From positions 3,760,816-3,824,815 of the forward strand of contig BSQZ01000039.1 of NCBI GenBank assembly GCA_033239005.1: a DNA stretch of 64,000 nt, written 5' to 3'. Of the stretch, positions 1-12,384 are shown one piece after another. The position numbers and the translations under genes are program-made. This DNA is from Lamellibrachia satsuma (lineage: Eukaryota; Annelida; Polychaeta; Sabellida; Siboglinidae). The notes beneath the pieces were generated by a model. It searched no databases, was not told where the DNA came from, and saw only the letters and a list, made by a program, of their open reading frames with translations. Position 1 is the stretch's first letter. Every line of letters starts with the position of its first letter.

Positions 1-508
1 GTTTGTTTTATTCAGACTTGGTGGTTGGCTGTCTGTCTGCTTGTCGATCTGTTTGTTTTATTCAGACTTGGTGGATGGCTGTCTGTCTGTGTGTCGGTCT
101 GTTTGTTTTATTCAGACTTGGTGTTTGGCTGTCTGTCTGCTTTTCTGTCTGTTTGTTTTATTCAGTCTTGGTAGGTGGCTGTCTGTCTGCTTGTCAGTCT
201 GTTTGTTTTATTCAGACTTGGTGGGTGGCGGTCTGTCTGCTTGTCAGTCTGTTTGTTTTATTCAGACTTGATGGGTGGCGGTCTGTCTGCTTGTCAGTCT
301 GTTTGTTTTATTCGGACTTGGTGGGTGGCTGTCTGTCTGCTTGTCGGTCTGTTTGATTTATTCAGACTTGGTGGGTGGTGGTCTGTCTGCTTGTCGGTCT
401 GTTCGTTTTATTCAGACTTGGTGGATGGCTGTCTGTCTGCTTGTCGGTCTGTTTGTTTTATGCAGACTTGGTGGGTGGCGGTCTGTCTGTCTGTCTGTCG
501 GTCGGTCT
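1..508. repeat. 50-bp minisatellite, about 10 copies
   Basis: The unit reads gtttgttttattcagacttg followed by a gtgg and gtctgtctgc-rich half; it recurs every 50 bp and decays into (GTCT)n at 480-508. The array runs off the left window edge. Because 50 is not a multiple of 3 and the unit lacks stops on the plus strand, overlapping open frames rich in C, V, L and S appear in it; these are not genes. Confidence 0.95.
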
Positions 509-732
509 GTTTGTTTTTGTCATTCTTTGTCGGACGTAACAACGCTGGTTACTGATATAGGGAATGTACGGCAATTTTCATTGGCTGTTAGGGAGCTACA
601 AATGATCTATCGTATAACTAAAATACCTCAATTCTCTTAACATATTGATTTTAAATTACATCTAAATTTACAATATTTTACTTAATCTTTGAATTTAATA
701 TGTGCATCAGCAGTCTCTTATGCCATTGGCTA

Positions 733-744
733 TACACACACACA

Positions 745-788
<44 letters not shown>

Positions 789-823
789 CATATATATATA
801 AATACATACACACACACATGTAT

Positions 824-911
<88 letters not shown>
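733..911. repeat. Compound microsatellite (CACG)n-(CA)n-(TA)n
   Basis: Runs of CACG, then CA, then a (TA)n tract of about 75 bp follow each other. 509-732 on its left shows nothing recognisable. Confidence 0.97.
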
Positions 912-913
<2 letters not shown>

Positions 914-1944
914 TTAGAAACTGAATAAACGGAAATTCTAAACAAAATAGAACCGGTGCTCCATGCATGTGGAATGACATCATCTTTTCCAGTTCGAGCG
1001 ACGACTGTTTTACTTAGAAACATTGCGACACTGATGCGCATTAATATTTTATACATTTCAATAATATCTATGCAAAACGTGTTACTAGTGTGACCTTTCA
1101 TCCTCTTATATATCCGAAAATGCACAATTTGGCGATGAAATAAAATAATTACGTTTTATGGCATGCAAAGACAGCTGTACTGTCTATTTTTACATGCCAA
1201 TAAATCAGCCAATGAAAATCACCATACAGTGACTTTAAAGAGAACGCGACAGTGTATTATGTGTTGATATTATATAGAACGTACGTTTTACGCTAGAGCA
1301 ACATGAGTTCGCCAGCACTAATCAAAGCGTCACGCCTCAGACGTCTTCATTCCGACTCCAATGCGAAGATTCTGAGAAGTATTTAGTCACGCTGTAATTA
1401 TTTTTCGAAAACCATTCATTCACGTAACTCAATCAATGTCTATTGGCAGCTATTCACTTACACACGCGAGTGAACGCGGACAATGTGGGCAGAATGAAAT
1501 TCGTCAGACAATTATGGGCGAGACGTTGCTGGTCCTCTCAGTTCGTGTCACTTCTCAACTTCACCGTTTCGTCGTCGTCGTCGTCGTCGTCGTCATCTTC
1601 ATCATTATCATCATCATATTCGTCATAGACACCGTGACTCGAATGCTTCAAGTTTGTGTTGGCATCACTGTTAATATTAAAGCTAAACAGTCTGAACGTT
1701 TTTATTGTAAAATCGTGTTATACAGTATACACTACATTTATGTTAATAGTGGGATCGTCCAAATGTGTTTTAATGATGCACAATAAAACAGTCTGATAGT
1801 TTTCTGTTTATGAATATCGACCTTGCCGTTCAGCATGTAATGTTAAGATAATATTCGGAGTGAAACATTCAAATTAATCAGATAACGATCAAATCTATAA
1901 ACAAATGTGCATCAATAACGCACATTTATATGGCTAATAAGTTA

Positions 1945-1946
<2 letters not shown>
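912..1946. other. No gene recognised; short (TCG)/(TCA) triplet run
   Basis: Sequence without a credible coding frame or recognised repeat, apart from an imperfect TCG/TCA trinucleotide run at about 1,569-1,626. The open frames over that run owe their length to the triplets. Confidence 0.6.

Positions 1947-2035
<89 letters not shown>
1947..2035. repeat. (AT)n microsatellite
   Basis: Uninterrupted AT dinucleotides for about 89 bp. Confidence 0.98.
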
Positions 2036-2036
<1 letters not shown>

Positions 2037-2189
2037 TGAAACTGAAACGACGCAGCGACGTCAACGGATCGGTGGTGACATAGTAAATCCCACGATGTAA
2101 TCGTAGTGGCTTTTAATGGATTCGTATCTCCTAGCGTCACGACACCATTAAACCGCCCGCTTCGTTTGTCAGTCACATGGTCTAACTAT

Positions 2190-2480
2190 AGCTCGAACGT
2201 GTGCGTCGCAATCAGATTTCCGCGTTTAGAAATCCGGCGGATTCACAATCACGTTTAATTCGACGCGAGGTGCCGAAGCATGCTTAAAGCCGACCCTAGT
2301 GCTACGAACCGCGGCGCTCAAGTGTAAAAACGCGGCGAGCCGTGACAAATCTCGCGCAGTTACAAAACTAATAAACGCTGCCAGTGTGTTTTAATGAAGT
2401 TCGCATATCAGCCGCGATTAGTTTTAGTACGACGCATTCGTACGGTACTGGTGCGTAATTACGGACCCCGAAGCGGCCGT
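2190..2480. other. CpG-rich unique segment
   Basis: Dense CpG with scattered TTAAT/TAAT cores and no coding frame. Its composition is unlike the AT-rich repeats around it and resembles 4,680-5,110, 6,740-7,400 and 11,920-12,090. It may be regulatory DNA, but nothing in the sequence proves that. Confidence 0.35.
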
Positions 2481-2608
2481 AAGAATCCTCTGTGAGACGC
2501 CGATTTCACATTGGTGGCGTGGCATGGCATTATGGGAACGTCTTAGTGACGTACTTCCGGTTCTGTATGTAGATTGCAGGTCGTATTGTTTTATTATGTG
2601 TGCATCTG

Positions 2609-2868
2609 TTAGGTGAATGGGTAGGTGGGTGGGTGGATGAGTGAGTGAGTGAGTGAGTGAATGAGTGAGTGAGTGAGCGGGTGTGTGGGTGAATGGGTGA
2701 GTGGGTGGTTGGGTGAGTGAGTGAGTGAGTGAGTAAGTGAGTGAGCGAGTGAGCGAGTGTGCAAGTGAGTGAGTGAGTGAGTGAGTGAGTGAGTGAGTGG
2801 GGGGGTGGGTGGGTGGGTGGGTGGGTGGTGGGTGGCTGAGTGGGTTTTGTGAGTGGGTGAGTGAGATT
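2609..2868. repeat. (GTGA)n/(GTGG)n tetranucleotide repeat
   Basis: Imperfect GTGA and GTGG tetranucleotides run for about 260 bp. On the minus strand they read as THSL/HPPT repeats, which are artefacts. Confidence 0.95.
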
Positions 2869-3755
2869 CGCCAGTTAATAGGAACTGCCGAATGATTAAC
2901 CATTATGAAAAAAACACGAAGTTGTAATTACTTAAACATGAGTAACGAGTCCACTGTTGAACATACGGCAGTTGAGATGCAGACAAAAACTGTTAACCCA
3001 TGGTTCATTAACACCACATTGTGGCTCTGCTAACTGTTACGTTGTACATACAGTCTTCAAGAATTTGCTTCCGTTGACAAACCTTATTCTTGTCTGAGCG
3101 ACACGCAGTTTGTCTTTCGGTTTGACAAAAGTAGTAGAAACATCGCCAAATGCGCCCTCTAACGGGTATTTCACATTGTTTTCTCTGTATAACATCAACA
3201 TGTATACATAACATCATGTGCACCATAATTATCAATAACAACATCGGTCAAGGACCTATAGGAACGATGTCGTTTCCTGGCCAGCTTTATGTGGAGCCGC
3301 GCGTGATGCAACCAACGAATATAAGTAATGTAGGTCACGGCTATTCCAGCTGTGATAAAAATTGGCATTCTTAATGCACCATTCTGCGTACGACTTAGTG
3401 AGTTCGCTGTATTCAGAACGTTGTCGGGTTTATTTTTCAGCGTCCAAGCCGCGATACATTTCCGGTTCCAATTAAACGCCTGACCCTCAATTAGCTAGGT
3501 TACATAAACTTTAAACAGAATTACCCCAAAATTGCCTTTAATGGCGTTTGTTAGATTCCCTTTTGAAAATTGTGCGTATTTGGGGAAATATTCGTCTTAA
3601 TTGGTCATGATTAAACTTGCTTATCCTCCATAGCTCCAAAGCGAACCGATCCAACTGTTTACGACTGGGATTGTTAAGGCGAAACAAAAGTCTTGGTTTT
3701 AGGGCTATGCACCTAAAGAGATAATAAAAACTAACTACGTGCAACTAAAATCAAT
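2869..3755. other. No gene; possible L2-related scrap
   Basis: No supported coding frame. 3,625-3,745 shares short blocks (for example ccaactgttta and neighbouring bases) with the 3' end of the L2-like element near 16,400, so it may be an old fragment of that family. Confidence 0.35.
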
Positions 3756-4217
3756 AATATCACGCCAGTGGTTTTCTCAGAATGTATTCTAAAAGTGGGA
3801 GATTCCGGTAATTTCTCTGAATGACCGAGGGCTGACATGTTAACCTGCGCGACCAATAAGCGCGTCTGCAGTTCTACGAAATCGGGGTAACTTAGACTAC
3901 AAGTAACATATTAAGGGAGGCCGGCATACACAGAACCATCGCAAATTCTCACACAAACGTGTTATTTTGCCAGAAACAGGACTAGTTTAGTAAACAAAGG
4001 CCAACATATATTACATAAGCGGAGTTTGGGCATAAATAGAATGGCCATATCCTCTTGGCAAGTATAGGAATAGGTGTATAAAAAAATTTGAATTAGCGAG
4101 CGAATATTTCCAGACCACACTCGTGACGTAAGGCTATCTAACAGTATGGCGCGGCCCATGAAATTAAGATGTTGCGTATTCAACAAGGTTTTCCTAGTAA
4201 ACCACTGGCGTGATATT
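3756..4217. mobile_element. Possible MITE bounded by 19-bp inverted repeats
   Basis: aatatcacgccagtggttt at 3,756-3,774 is exactly reverse-complemented at 4,199-4,217. The 424 bp between them have no coding frame. Spacing and end-to-end inversion fit a small non-autonomous DNA transposon, but no clear target-site duplication is visible. Confidence 0.4.
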
Positions 4218-4257
4218 CTTAATTGCAGTTATAATCGTTGTGTTTTAGTAACTCTTA

Positions 4258-4389
4258 CTGGTGCATAGGCCGAAAACCTTAAGTTTTGCTTCGCTTTAAA
4301 CCGACTGTCTGAAACTGTCTAAACTTTTTGTTTCGGTGCGCTACTGAGCTTGGACATCCTTAGGATTTTAGCGCAATAGAAGTGTTTTT
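4258..4389 (+). mobile_element. L2/CR1-like 3' tail fragment
   Basis: Contains the tail pattern ggtgcgc..gagct..ggat..agcgcaatagaag that also ends the clear L2-like copy at 16,455-16,530 and the copies near 11,040, 61,900 and 62,220. Only the 3' end is kept. Confidence 0.6.
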
Positions 4390-4499
4390 ATTGCATTGCG
4401 CTGCATTGTAATTGCATTGCACTGCATTGTAATTGCATTGCACTGCATTGTAATTGCATTGCACTGCATTGTAATTGCATTGCACTGCATTGCATTGCA
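4390..4499. repeat. 21-bp minisatellite, about 5 copies
   Basis: Unit attgcattgcactgcattgt plus a, five near-identical copies. It directly continues the 3' tail of the L2-like fragment on its left, so it probably expanded from the element's tail. Confidence 0.93.
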
Positions 4500-7400
4500 C
4501 GCTGGTCAAATATTACAATGGGCGATAATACAACAACTTGAATGAACCGGCGCGCGACGGAATGTTTGGACGTGCGAAGTGTTTATCGGACGATGACTGG
4601 AGAACGAAGTTTGGGGAAGGCAAAACGAAGGCCGGACAAACAGGGACGTGTGAGAGGGATGCAGGCGGAATGATCCCGCCTTGTGAATCACAGCTGGCGG
4701 ATCACGCTCTTCCACGCGGCGTGTCTAATCCGCGAACGTGGGTCGTATAATCCCGGTGTTTATCAGCACCATTTTAGTCCCACCGGACGCGCAGTTACGG
4801 CGCACAAAGAGCCCCGATTATCACGCAGCCGCAGTACGCTCCTATGGCGCCGGTCGTTTTAGAGCGCCGCTCGACGTCGTAAATTGGAATTAATGAGCCG
4901 TATGATTTGGCGCGGCGCGTCGGGACGGACGTTACACGTTGACTGCTTTACTGCGGAAATCAATGCGCGCCCGATACGGAACGCGGGGATAAACTCTCGC
5001 CACCACGGTTCGGATTAAAGACGTATCAGGAGCGGTCAAGGCCGGACGCGCGAACACCGTCTGCCATCGATCTCGAGCTTATGGAGCGTTAAAGTCGACC
5101 ATCATTGACCGGGTTTCCACAGATCTCGCGGTTCGTTAAAACGACCAGATGAACACCCGCCGAAGTACATAACATTTTTTTATTCCAGTTAAGAAACAAC
5201 AGGAATGTTATCACTTTCCACGTATACTCTGACCGCACGCTCGGGGTCGAACGCAGACTTTTACAAGGGGATTTCATCTACAAGAATAAGGATACCGTGT
5301 AAACATATTGAAGCGGTTCCGAGTCCCCATATTCAAAGGCGTACGTGTCATTAACTTAGACAACACGCATACTTACACTCACACAGGCACGCACACACAT
5401 GTATTCATTTATCTGCGCGTTCACGTGTACGCATGCATGTTCGTTCCATGTGTCTTTCACCCGTTGCATGCTACAGCAACAAAGTGATTAATTATATGCT
5501 AAAAATGAGCGCTAATTTTTTTTTTAAACTGAGTTATTCGCACCATCAGGTTGAAAACCATTTAATAATTGCGCTTGGAAACATCCTCCCAATTGGTATG
5601 CTTCGGAATAAGGTTGTCTTTAATGCAATTTCACTCTGCTTCCGCACCGCTTGTGGCGTGTGTTCTCGTTACAAGATGAGCCTTTTCGCTAAACCGTGCT
5701 AGAAAATAATACATGTTGCGAACGTTTGACGTAGAGCACATAACTCGGAACAATCGTTGAAAACACGCATAGCGTGGCTAACAACTGTACGTAACTATGA
5801 ACTGCTATTGTTCCGTTACGTGATTTAGGTCAAGCGTCCATATAAGTTCGTTCGTAATATACTCACCCCCCCCCCCCCGGGGACAACCCGAAATGTTTTC
5901 AATGTACGAACCGTGCCAGTGGGCTCCCGAGCAAGCCTACAACACAGAGACAGACATACCAAACTGTATAGTCAAACAAATAAACAATCCATGTCTGTCT
6001 GATTAATGTTTTCCGTAGTTCGGAGATATTATGTTGGGTTAACATTTAACATAATGTTAATGCCCCAAGTGTCCGCTTTAGCCTATTCTGGTGTAAAGTT
6101 GGAATCACCCGGACATTTTGTCTCAGCAACGACGCTAAAGCAAGCTAATCAAAACGAAAGAAAGATGGCAATACTTGCCTACAATAAAAGTGTTAATTAA
6201 TTATCAAAATCAAGATTCAAAAATCAAGATTCATACGGGTGACCGCAGAATCGTGTGTATGATGTAAAGGGTGACTGCTCAACCACTAGATATTCTACCC
6301 CCTGCTAGAGGAGACAGCCTGGAGAAGGATTTGCTGGTCGGGAAAGTGACCGGAAGTGTTTCCATCTTTCACCAACAGGGAGAAAAGCATATCGGCTGAG
6401 CAGCAAACACATGTGAATAACTGTAAGTGACTACCCTTTTTGAATACATCGCCAATCGGTAGATCAGAGGCCAATGGTACAAGGAGGCGAAGAAACATAG
6501 AAAGGCGAGTGGACCTTATAGGAAATATTGCCAGACTGCCCCAAAGTTAGCGTATTAATATACAGATTGGGAATTTCAACAGACGAGGCAGTTGAAGCGG
6601 CCCAAGACCGAGCGAGATGGAGACGGATGGCACGAACGACCTTGGCTGCCTGGCAAGACTGGGCAACCCGAGGTGCAGACACTACAGCCCGTTCGAGTAC
6701 ACCGAATGAGCCAGACAGTCGGTTAGCTAGTTAGCATTCCGGCGTCGCGTCCGACCATCCCACGGCAGCTTACCCGTAAGAGAACGTCTTGTTAACATGC
6801 CGTCCGGACGCACGTTAAAGCCTGGTGTCTCGAGCCGGGCAGAACCCATAAATCACCAACATGCTCCGGGTTCGTCAATGCGTCGCTTTGGTCACAGCGC
6901 TTAATCCCGGATAAGACCGGGGAGCGTTAATGACACGGACAGACCACATTAGCGCTGGTTCCTTAATTAACGATGGGCGCCGCGTCGAGCCGGGTTAAGC
7001 TTTATGAGCGCACATCATGTGGGACTCTATCAAAGAGAGCTTAACACCTCACGTCGCCATGCCGTAATTCGTCACCTCGGCCCGTCTCCGGATTGCTTTT
7101 AAAGGGAGCAGGTATCATTCTCGCGTTTATCAATTATTCACGAATTAGATTTTCGTCGCGTTACCCTGTCTGGGCCGGTCGAAGCGACACCTGGTTCGTC
7201 GTGGATAAGTGACGTTATGACGGGGCAGGGATTAATGGGTGCGCGGGCGTCATTAGAGTGGCCAACCATAATCCACGGCGGCCTGTCTGTTCACCATGTT
7301 CCGTCGGGGCGTGCGTCAGACCAAGGTATCACCGGAAGTACACCGAAACTGTTCACGTCACCCAGGCCGGAACTGATCGGGTACGTTGAACGCATGCTCA

Positions 7401-8569
7401 CTAGATGGCGTTCCATTCTCAGGATTAGGCCAAAACAAATGGGGTCAGATCATTATTAATTTTTCCATAGGCGACCATGCTAACGTTTCTTTTACTCCAG
7501 TTCACAAACTAACGATTCAGATTTTATCACAACGGCACCCGTTGTTGCACGTCATGTCACGGACCTGCTGTAGAGTTTTCGTCAAATCCTACAATTCTTT
7601 CGAGAAAATCAACATAGCAGATGCTCACTTTCATATGTCAACAGAACAAGAAGATTTTGGTCTATGTTCTGCTAACAAGCAACTAAAAATTTTATCCGGT
7701 GTGCAGCGGAAGTGTCATAGTAGCAATTGTGCTTTTCCCCTGGTCAGAAACTAGTTTTCCAAAGGGCAAAAACTCCATGAGTCCCTGGCACTTTATTCGT
7801 ATGCGATGAACCAGGAAGTGAAACAGTGATCTATCCGCAAAAAGCTGACAGAAGGAGGGCGGAAGTGAGAGTAGGTCGACGGTACTTTCTCCACTTGTAC
7901 CACATATCGGCAGGCCACATGTACATGTCCCGTGCGAAACAGTTCCGGTCGTTCGTACTGTTTTCACTGTCAAGCCTAGTCTCGTTTATTCGACTCTCGC
8001 TCGCTGAATTCGCCGAGAAGAGAGTCTGGCCTCAAAGGCGTTGTTACCCACTGTCACCACTCCATTTTGTGCAGTCGTTCCCGTGAAGCGTCAGCAGCCA
8101 ATCAGCGTCATTATTGAGATGCTGCACTAAAATGTTTTTTGCTTGATTAAACTCTTCAGTCTGACAGTTGTGTCAATATAATAAAAGTTAAAGTTGATTC
8201 GAATTGCATCGCATCAACTGATAAAAGCTAACTCTCATTTTGTGAATTAGCTAAATGCCCGGATGACATCGTAATTAGCTAATTATGTATGCGCCCAGAA
8301 TCAGTAAACACATATGACATTGCATGTTATAGAAATTGTGAGCACAGTACTGCATTTAACCCATGCAACGTTTGTTGGATTTAATCAAATTTAGACAATA
8401 ATAATATTACAAATATGGCAAGATGGGAACGTTGCTTGTCTCGTTTTATATTGACCAGTTGCGAAAAACCATTGGTGCGTCTTAGCGGAAAGTAATTGCG
8501 TCGGGTTCAACATGAACTGACGGCTCCATTAACCACCTGATCGCTCAGTGGCGTATATGTTATAACTAG
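4500..8569. other. No gene recognised; two CpG-rich islands
   Basis: No open frame here resembles a known family or carries convincing splice borders. 4,680-5,110 and 6,740-7,400 are CpG-rich, repeat-free and contain many TTAAT/ATTA cores. A 13-base C run lies at 5,866-5,878. The remaining open frames are under 125 codons with no recognisable motif. Confidence 0.5.
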
Positions 8570-8998
8570 GGCCGGAACGATACACTACTTCACGTAACGA
8601 TACGTATCGCGATGCAGAGGTCACGATACGATACATATCGCAGGCTGCACTGACTAGAATGATACAACAACAGTAAAACACACATTTATTTACCACGTGG
8701 ACAAGGCAACGCTACACCAGACGTCACGTCGTCACTCACATGAGGTCCAAATTGCACGCGCGCATTGAAAACAAATAATAGTGTAAAGATTTTACACAGA
8801 CTATAGCTAAATATACAAGTGGGAAACGTACTACATGCTATATTTTGATTATTTTATCGATAGGCAGGTGTTGTTCGCGTTGAACATTTATTGTTTCAAA
8901 AAGGTGACGCGAGTGATGTTTTGCCTACCTTTCTATTGCATATCGTAGTGTACCGCGATATGGATATTGTGTATCGTGTGGTGTGTATCGTTCCGGCC
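8570..8998. mobile_element. 429-bp non-autonomous DNA transposon (MITE)
   Basis: ggccggaacgatacac at 8,570-8,585 is exactly inverted at 8,983-8,998. Subterminal sequence on both sides is rich in cgatacgatac and atatcgcg-type motifs that also pair in inverted orientation. No transposase frame lies inside. The superfamily is not certain, since no clean target-site duplication is visible. Confidence 0.7.
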
Positions 8999-9609
8999 GT
9001 AGTCGTAACTCAAGGCAATCTGGGATTTCGGTCGAAATATAATTTATAGTTTTATTCATGTCTCAGTAGCTGTAATAATACGGTTTCTGACTGTGGTGTT
9101 GTATATTGTTCATCCAGAAAGATAACACATCATGGCATATATCTATTCCAGGATGGCTGACGTAAGTTTAGTTAATTGTTCCGTGATTGTTTTGTAATGC
9201 GCATCAAGCAATGGCGTATCTATGGCAACGCGTCCCGTTCGCGTTCGACCATATCCAAACGTTGGATCGATCCATTTTTCGCTCTGATGCTAGCATTACG
9301 GTTTTTGTTAAATAGCAACACTCAGTATTAATGGTACAATGTATTCTTTTAAAAGACACTTTTCTCTGTAAACAGTGCTTGGACGGATGACTGCCAATGT
9401 GTCCAACAATTGCGGTAGTGTATCGTGATTATAGCACCTCTTCTTTGTGCGAGAGTTCTGGGTTGAAGACACGGACCAGGCACGGGTATGTCTGATGTAT
9501 AAACCTTGAGATCAACATTCGGGACGGCGTATGCCTCGTGACTCGGATGACTACGACAATGTCGGTCCCGTCTCATTAATTGGGGACGTAAAAGAACCAC
9601 TGATGACGA
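8999..9609. other. No gene recognised
   Basis: No credible coding frame, repeat or RNA gene is visible. Confidence 0.5.
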
Positions 9610-10800
9610 CATGCACCCTGGCAGTGACCACCCTCAGTAACATGCACCCTGCCAGTGACCACCCTCAGTGGCATGCACCCTGGCAGTGACCACCCTCAGT
9701 GGCATGCACCCTGGCAGTGACCACCCTCAGTGGCATGCACCCTGGCAGTGACCACCCTCAGTGACATGCACCTTGGCAGTGACCACCCTCAGTGACATTC
9801 ACCCTGACAGTGACCACCCCCAGTGACATGCACCCTGGCAGTGACCACCCTCAGTGACATGCACCCTGCCAGTGACCACCCCCAGTGACATACACCCTGG
9901 CAGTGACCACCCTCAGTAACATGCACCCTGCCAGTGACCACCCTCAGTGACATGCACCCTGGCAGTGACCACCCTCAGTAACATGCACCCTGCCAGTGAC
10001 CACCCTCAGTGACATGCACCTTGGCAGTGACCACCCTCAGTGGCATGCACCCTGGCAGTGACCACCCTCAGTGACATGCACCTTGGCAGTCACCACCCTC
10101 AGTGACATTCACCCTGACAGTGACCACCCCCAGTGACATGCACCCTGGCAGTGACCACCCTCAGTGACATGCACCCTGCCAGTGACCACCCCCAGTGACA
10201 TACACCCTGGCAGTGACCACCCTCAGTGACATGCACCCTGGCAGTGACCACCCTCAGTGACATGCACCCTGGCAGTGACCACCCTCAGTGACATGCACCC
10301 TGGCAGTGACCACCCTCAGTGACATGCACCCTGGCAGTGACCACCCTCAGTGACATGCACCCTGGCAGTGACCATCCTCAGTGACATGCACCCTGACAGT
10401 GACCACCCTCAGTGACATGCACCCTGGCAGTGACCACCCTCAGTGACATGCACCCTGACAGTGACCACCCTCAGTGACATGCACCCTGGCATTGACCACC
10501 CTCAGTGACATGCACCCTGACAGTGACCACCCTCAGTGACATGCACCCTGGCAGTGACCACCCTCAGTGACATGCACCCTGGCAGTGACCACCCTCAGTG
10601 ACATGCACCTTGGCAGTGACCACCCTCAGTGACATGCACCCTGGCAGTGACCATCCTCAGTGACATGCACCCTGACAGTGACCACCCTCAGTGACATGCA
10701 CCCTGACAGTGACCACCCTCATTGACATGCACCCTGACAGTGACCACCCTGGCAGTGACCACCCTGGCAGTGACCACCCTCAGTGACCACCCTCAGTGAC
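9610..10800. repeat. 31-bp minisatellite, about 38 copies, with higher-order structure
   Basis: The unit has two halves, catgcaccctggcagtgacc and accctcagtga. Substitutions (ggcag/gacag/gccag; accctc/acccc) mark individual units. A block of marked units at about 9,764-9,920 recurs 310 bp later, so ten units were duplicated together. Confidence 0.97.
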
Positions 10801-10892
10801 AGCATAGCTTGGCGATAATGTTCTGTAAAAGCCTGACTAGTTGAATGAGGCCCCATAAGACCACCAGACTCTATTAACCACAACATATGTGC

Positions 10893-11110
10893 AGAGAGTT
10901 TGAAAACATCTAAAACTATAGCTATACCTTCCGAAAAAACTCAAGACATATTTATTCCAAATTGCATCTCCACCCTAAATCTTGGTGGTCCCTAGTACAG
11001 AAAATGACTTTTGTGTGTCACTGTGCTTAATGATTCTGTTTTGTTGCGCCTCTGAGCTCAGGTTCCTGAGGATATAGTCGCCATAGGAGTTAATTATTAT
11101 CATTATTAAA
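10893..11110 (+). mobile_element. L2-like retrotransposon 3' end
   Basis: Matches 62,060-62,290 over the last codons of the reverse-transcriptase ORF (frame reading LKT..AIAIF, RHIYSKLH) and the untranslated tail with gcgcctctgagctc and ggatata.gcgcc. It is 5' truncated to about 220 bp and ends in AT-rich sequence. Confidence 0.75.
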
Positions 11111-11248
11111 TAGCACGTTGCCGAATGTCGGATAGAACTGTGCGAAATATCCCTTACGCTAGGATGGTGCACGGTATGAGGTATGAGGTATGAGGATGAT
11201 GATGTAGAGCAGGAACAGGAAATATTTATTTGATAATAGTATACTGTA

Positions 11249-11561
11249 AGGGGGCAGCCGCGGCCTAGTGGTTAAGGTGTTGGACTCTAAATTCAAGGGT
11301 TGTGAGTTCAAGACCGACACTGGTCACGGTTCGTTTTCGAAGCTTAGGCAATTTCGTTTACCCTACTTTGCCTCAGTCTACTCAGCTGTAAATGAGTACA
11401 AACACTGTCTGGAAGGTACCTGCGATGGACTAGTGTCCCGGCCAGGAGAGTCAGTATAACTGCACTCTAAGTTGCTTCGCACTACAGAAACCAGGTTTAA
11501 GCACTGGCCATATAAACCTTCATGGCTTCCTAAGGCGTAATGCCTGGGGGATGACTTTACC
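11249..11561 (+). mobile_element. tRNA-derived SINE with intact target-site duplication
   Basis: The head resembles a tRNA with pol III box A (tagtggttaagg, 11,266-11,277) and box B (agttcaagacc, 11,305-11,315). A non-tRNA body follows, with cctcagtctactcagctgt, a type of central segment I associate with invertebrate SINEs from memory. The 15-bp sequence taatagtatactgta lies directly before (11,234-11,248) and after (11,562-11,576) the element, so both ends are defined and the body is 313 bp. The perfect duplication suggests a fairly recent insertion by L1/CR1-type machinery. Confidence 0.9.
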
Positions 11562-11576
11562 TAATAGTATACTGTA

Positions 11577-12295
11577 CAGTATGGAAATAAAAGTTAATGT
11601 CACATAAGCAACGGGAGACTCCTACTAAGACTAAATTTATTCGCCGTCGTAGGAGCCACCATCTTAATTAATTTCAACCATTATTTAACTTTTTTAATAA
11701 AAACAACTCCCTAGTAACATCACTACTACCAAAGAAATTCTCGGATTGTATATTGTCCAATACAGTGTATGTATACAAATAATAAAAAACGACGACTAAC
11801 GGCGCCATGTGGTATTTTGAGGAGCTTAGTGTTTTGCGTCAAGACGGAGGAGAGTGCAACCATGACACCAGCCTCTATGTTGAATTGTGAAGGTCAAGGG
11901 AGATGGCATCTCGCCAGATAGCGGAAGCTTTGCTTGAATAACCGCAAGACGAGACGTGGAGAGTCGGGCGGAGATAACGGCTCCTTGTCGCTACCGCGGA
12001 TTACAACACCCGGTAGTTTCTCGCGCGCTATCGGGCTCCGGATTATGCCCGTGGGAACGGCTTGCGAATCCGTCCAGCCTTTTCTCGAAGCCACACAAAT
12101 AGCTCATATCTGCTAGCAACAACGCATGTAGAAGTCTCAAAGTAGAGCTTCTAGCAGTGGAACTGTTGTAAGCATAACAATGCTAGTGCATTAACGACTG
12201 GTTAATTTAGCTGCGATAAAACCCAGATGAATACTATGGCTTTCACGTGTTAGTAATACAGTTACATAATGATAGTGTGTATGATAAAAAGAATA

Positions 12296-12384
<89 letters not shown>

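Noticed and set aside
3..640. Several overlapping open frames rich in Cys, Val and Leu
   Set aside because: They are all products of the 50-bp tandem repeat, which is open in multiple frames.
9610..10800. CRISPR array
   Set aside because: The units are contiguous without unique spacers, and the context is animal DNA. The same applies to the 46-bp, 50-bp and 61-bp arrays.
11251..11325. tRNA gene
   Set aside because: Boxes A and B are present, but the sequence continues into a SINE body with target duplications and does not fold as a clean tRNA.
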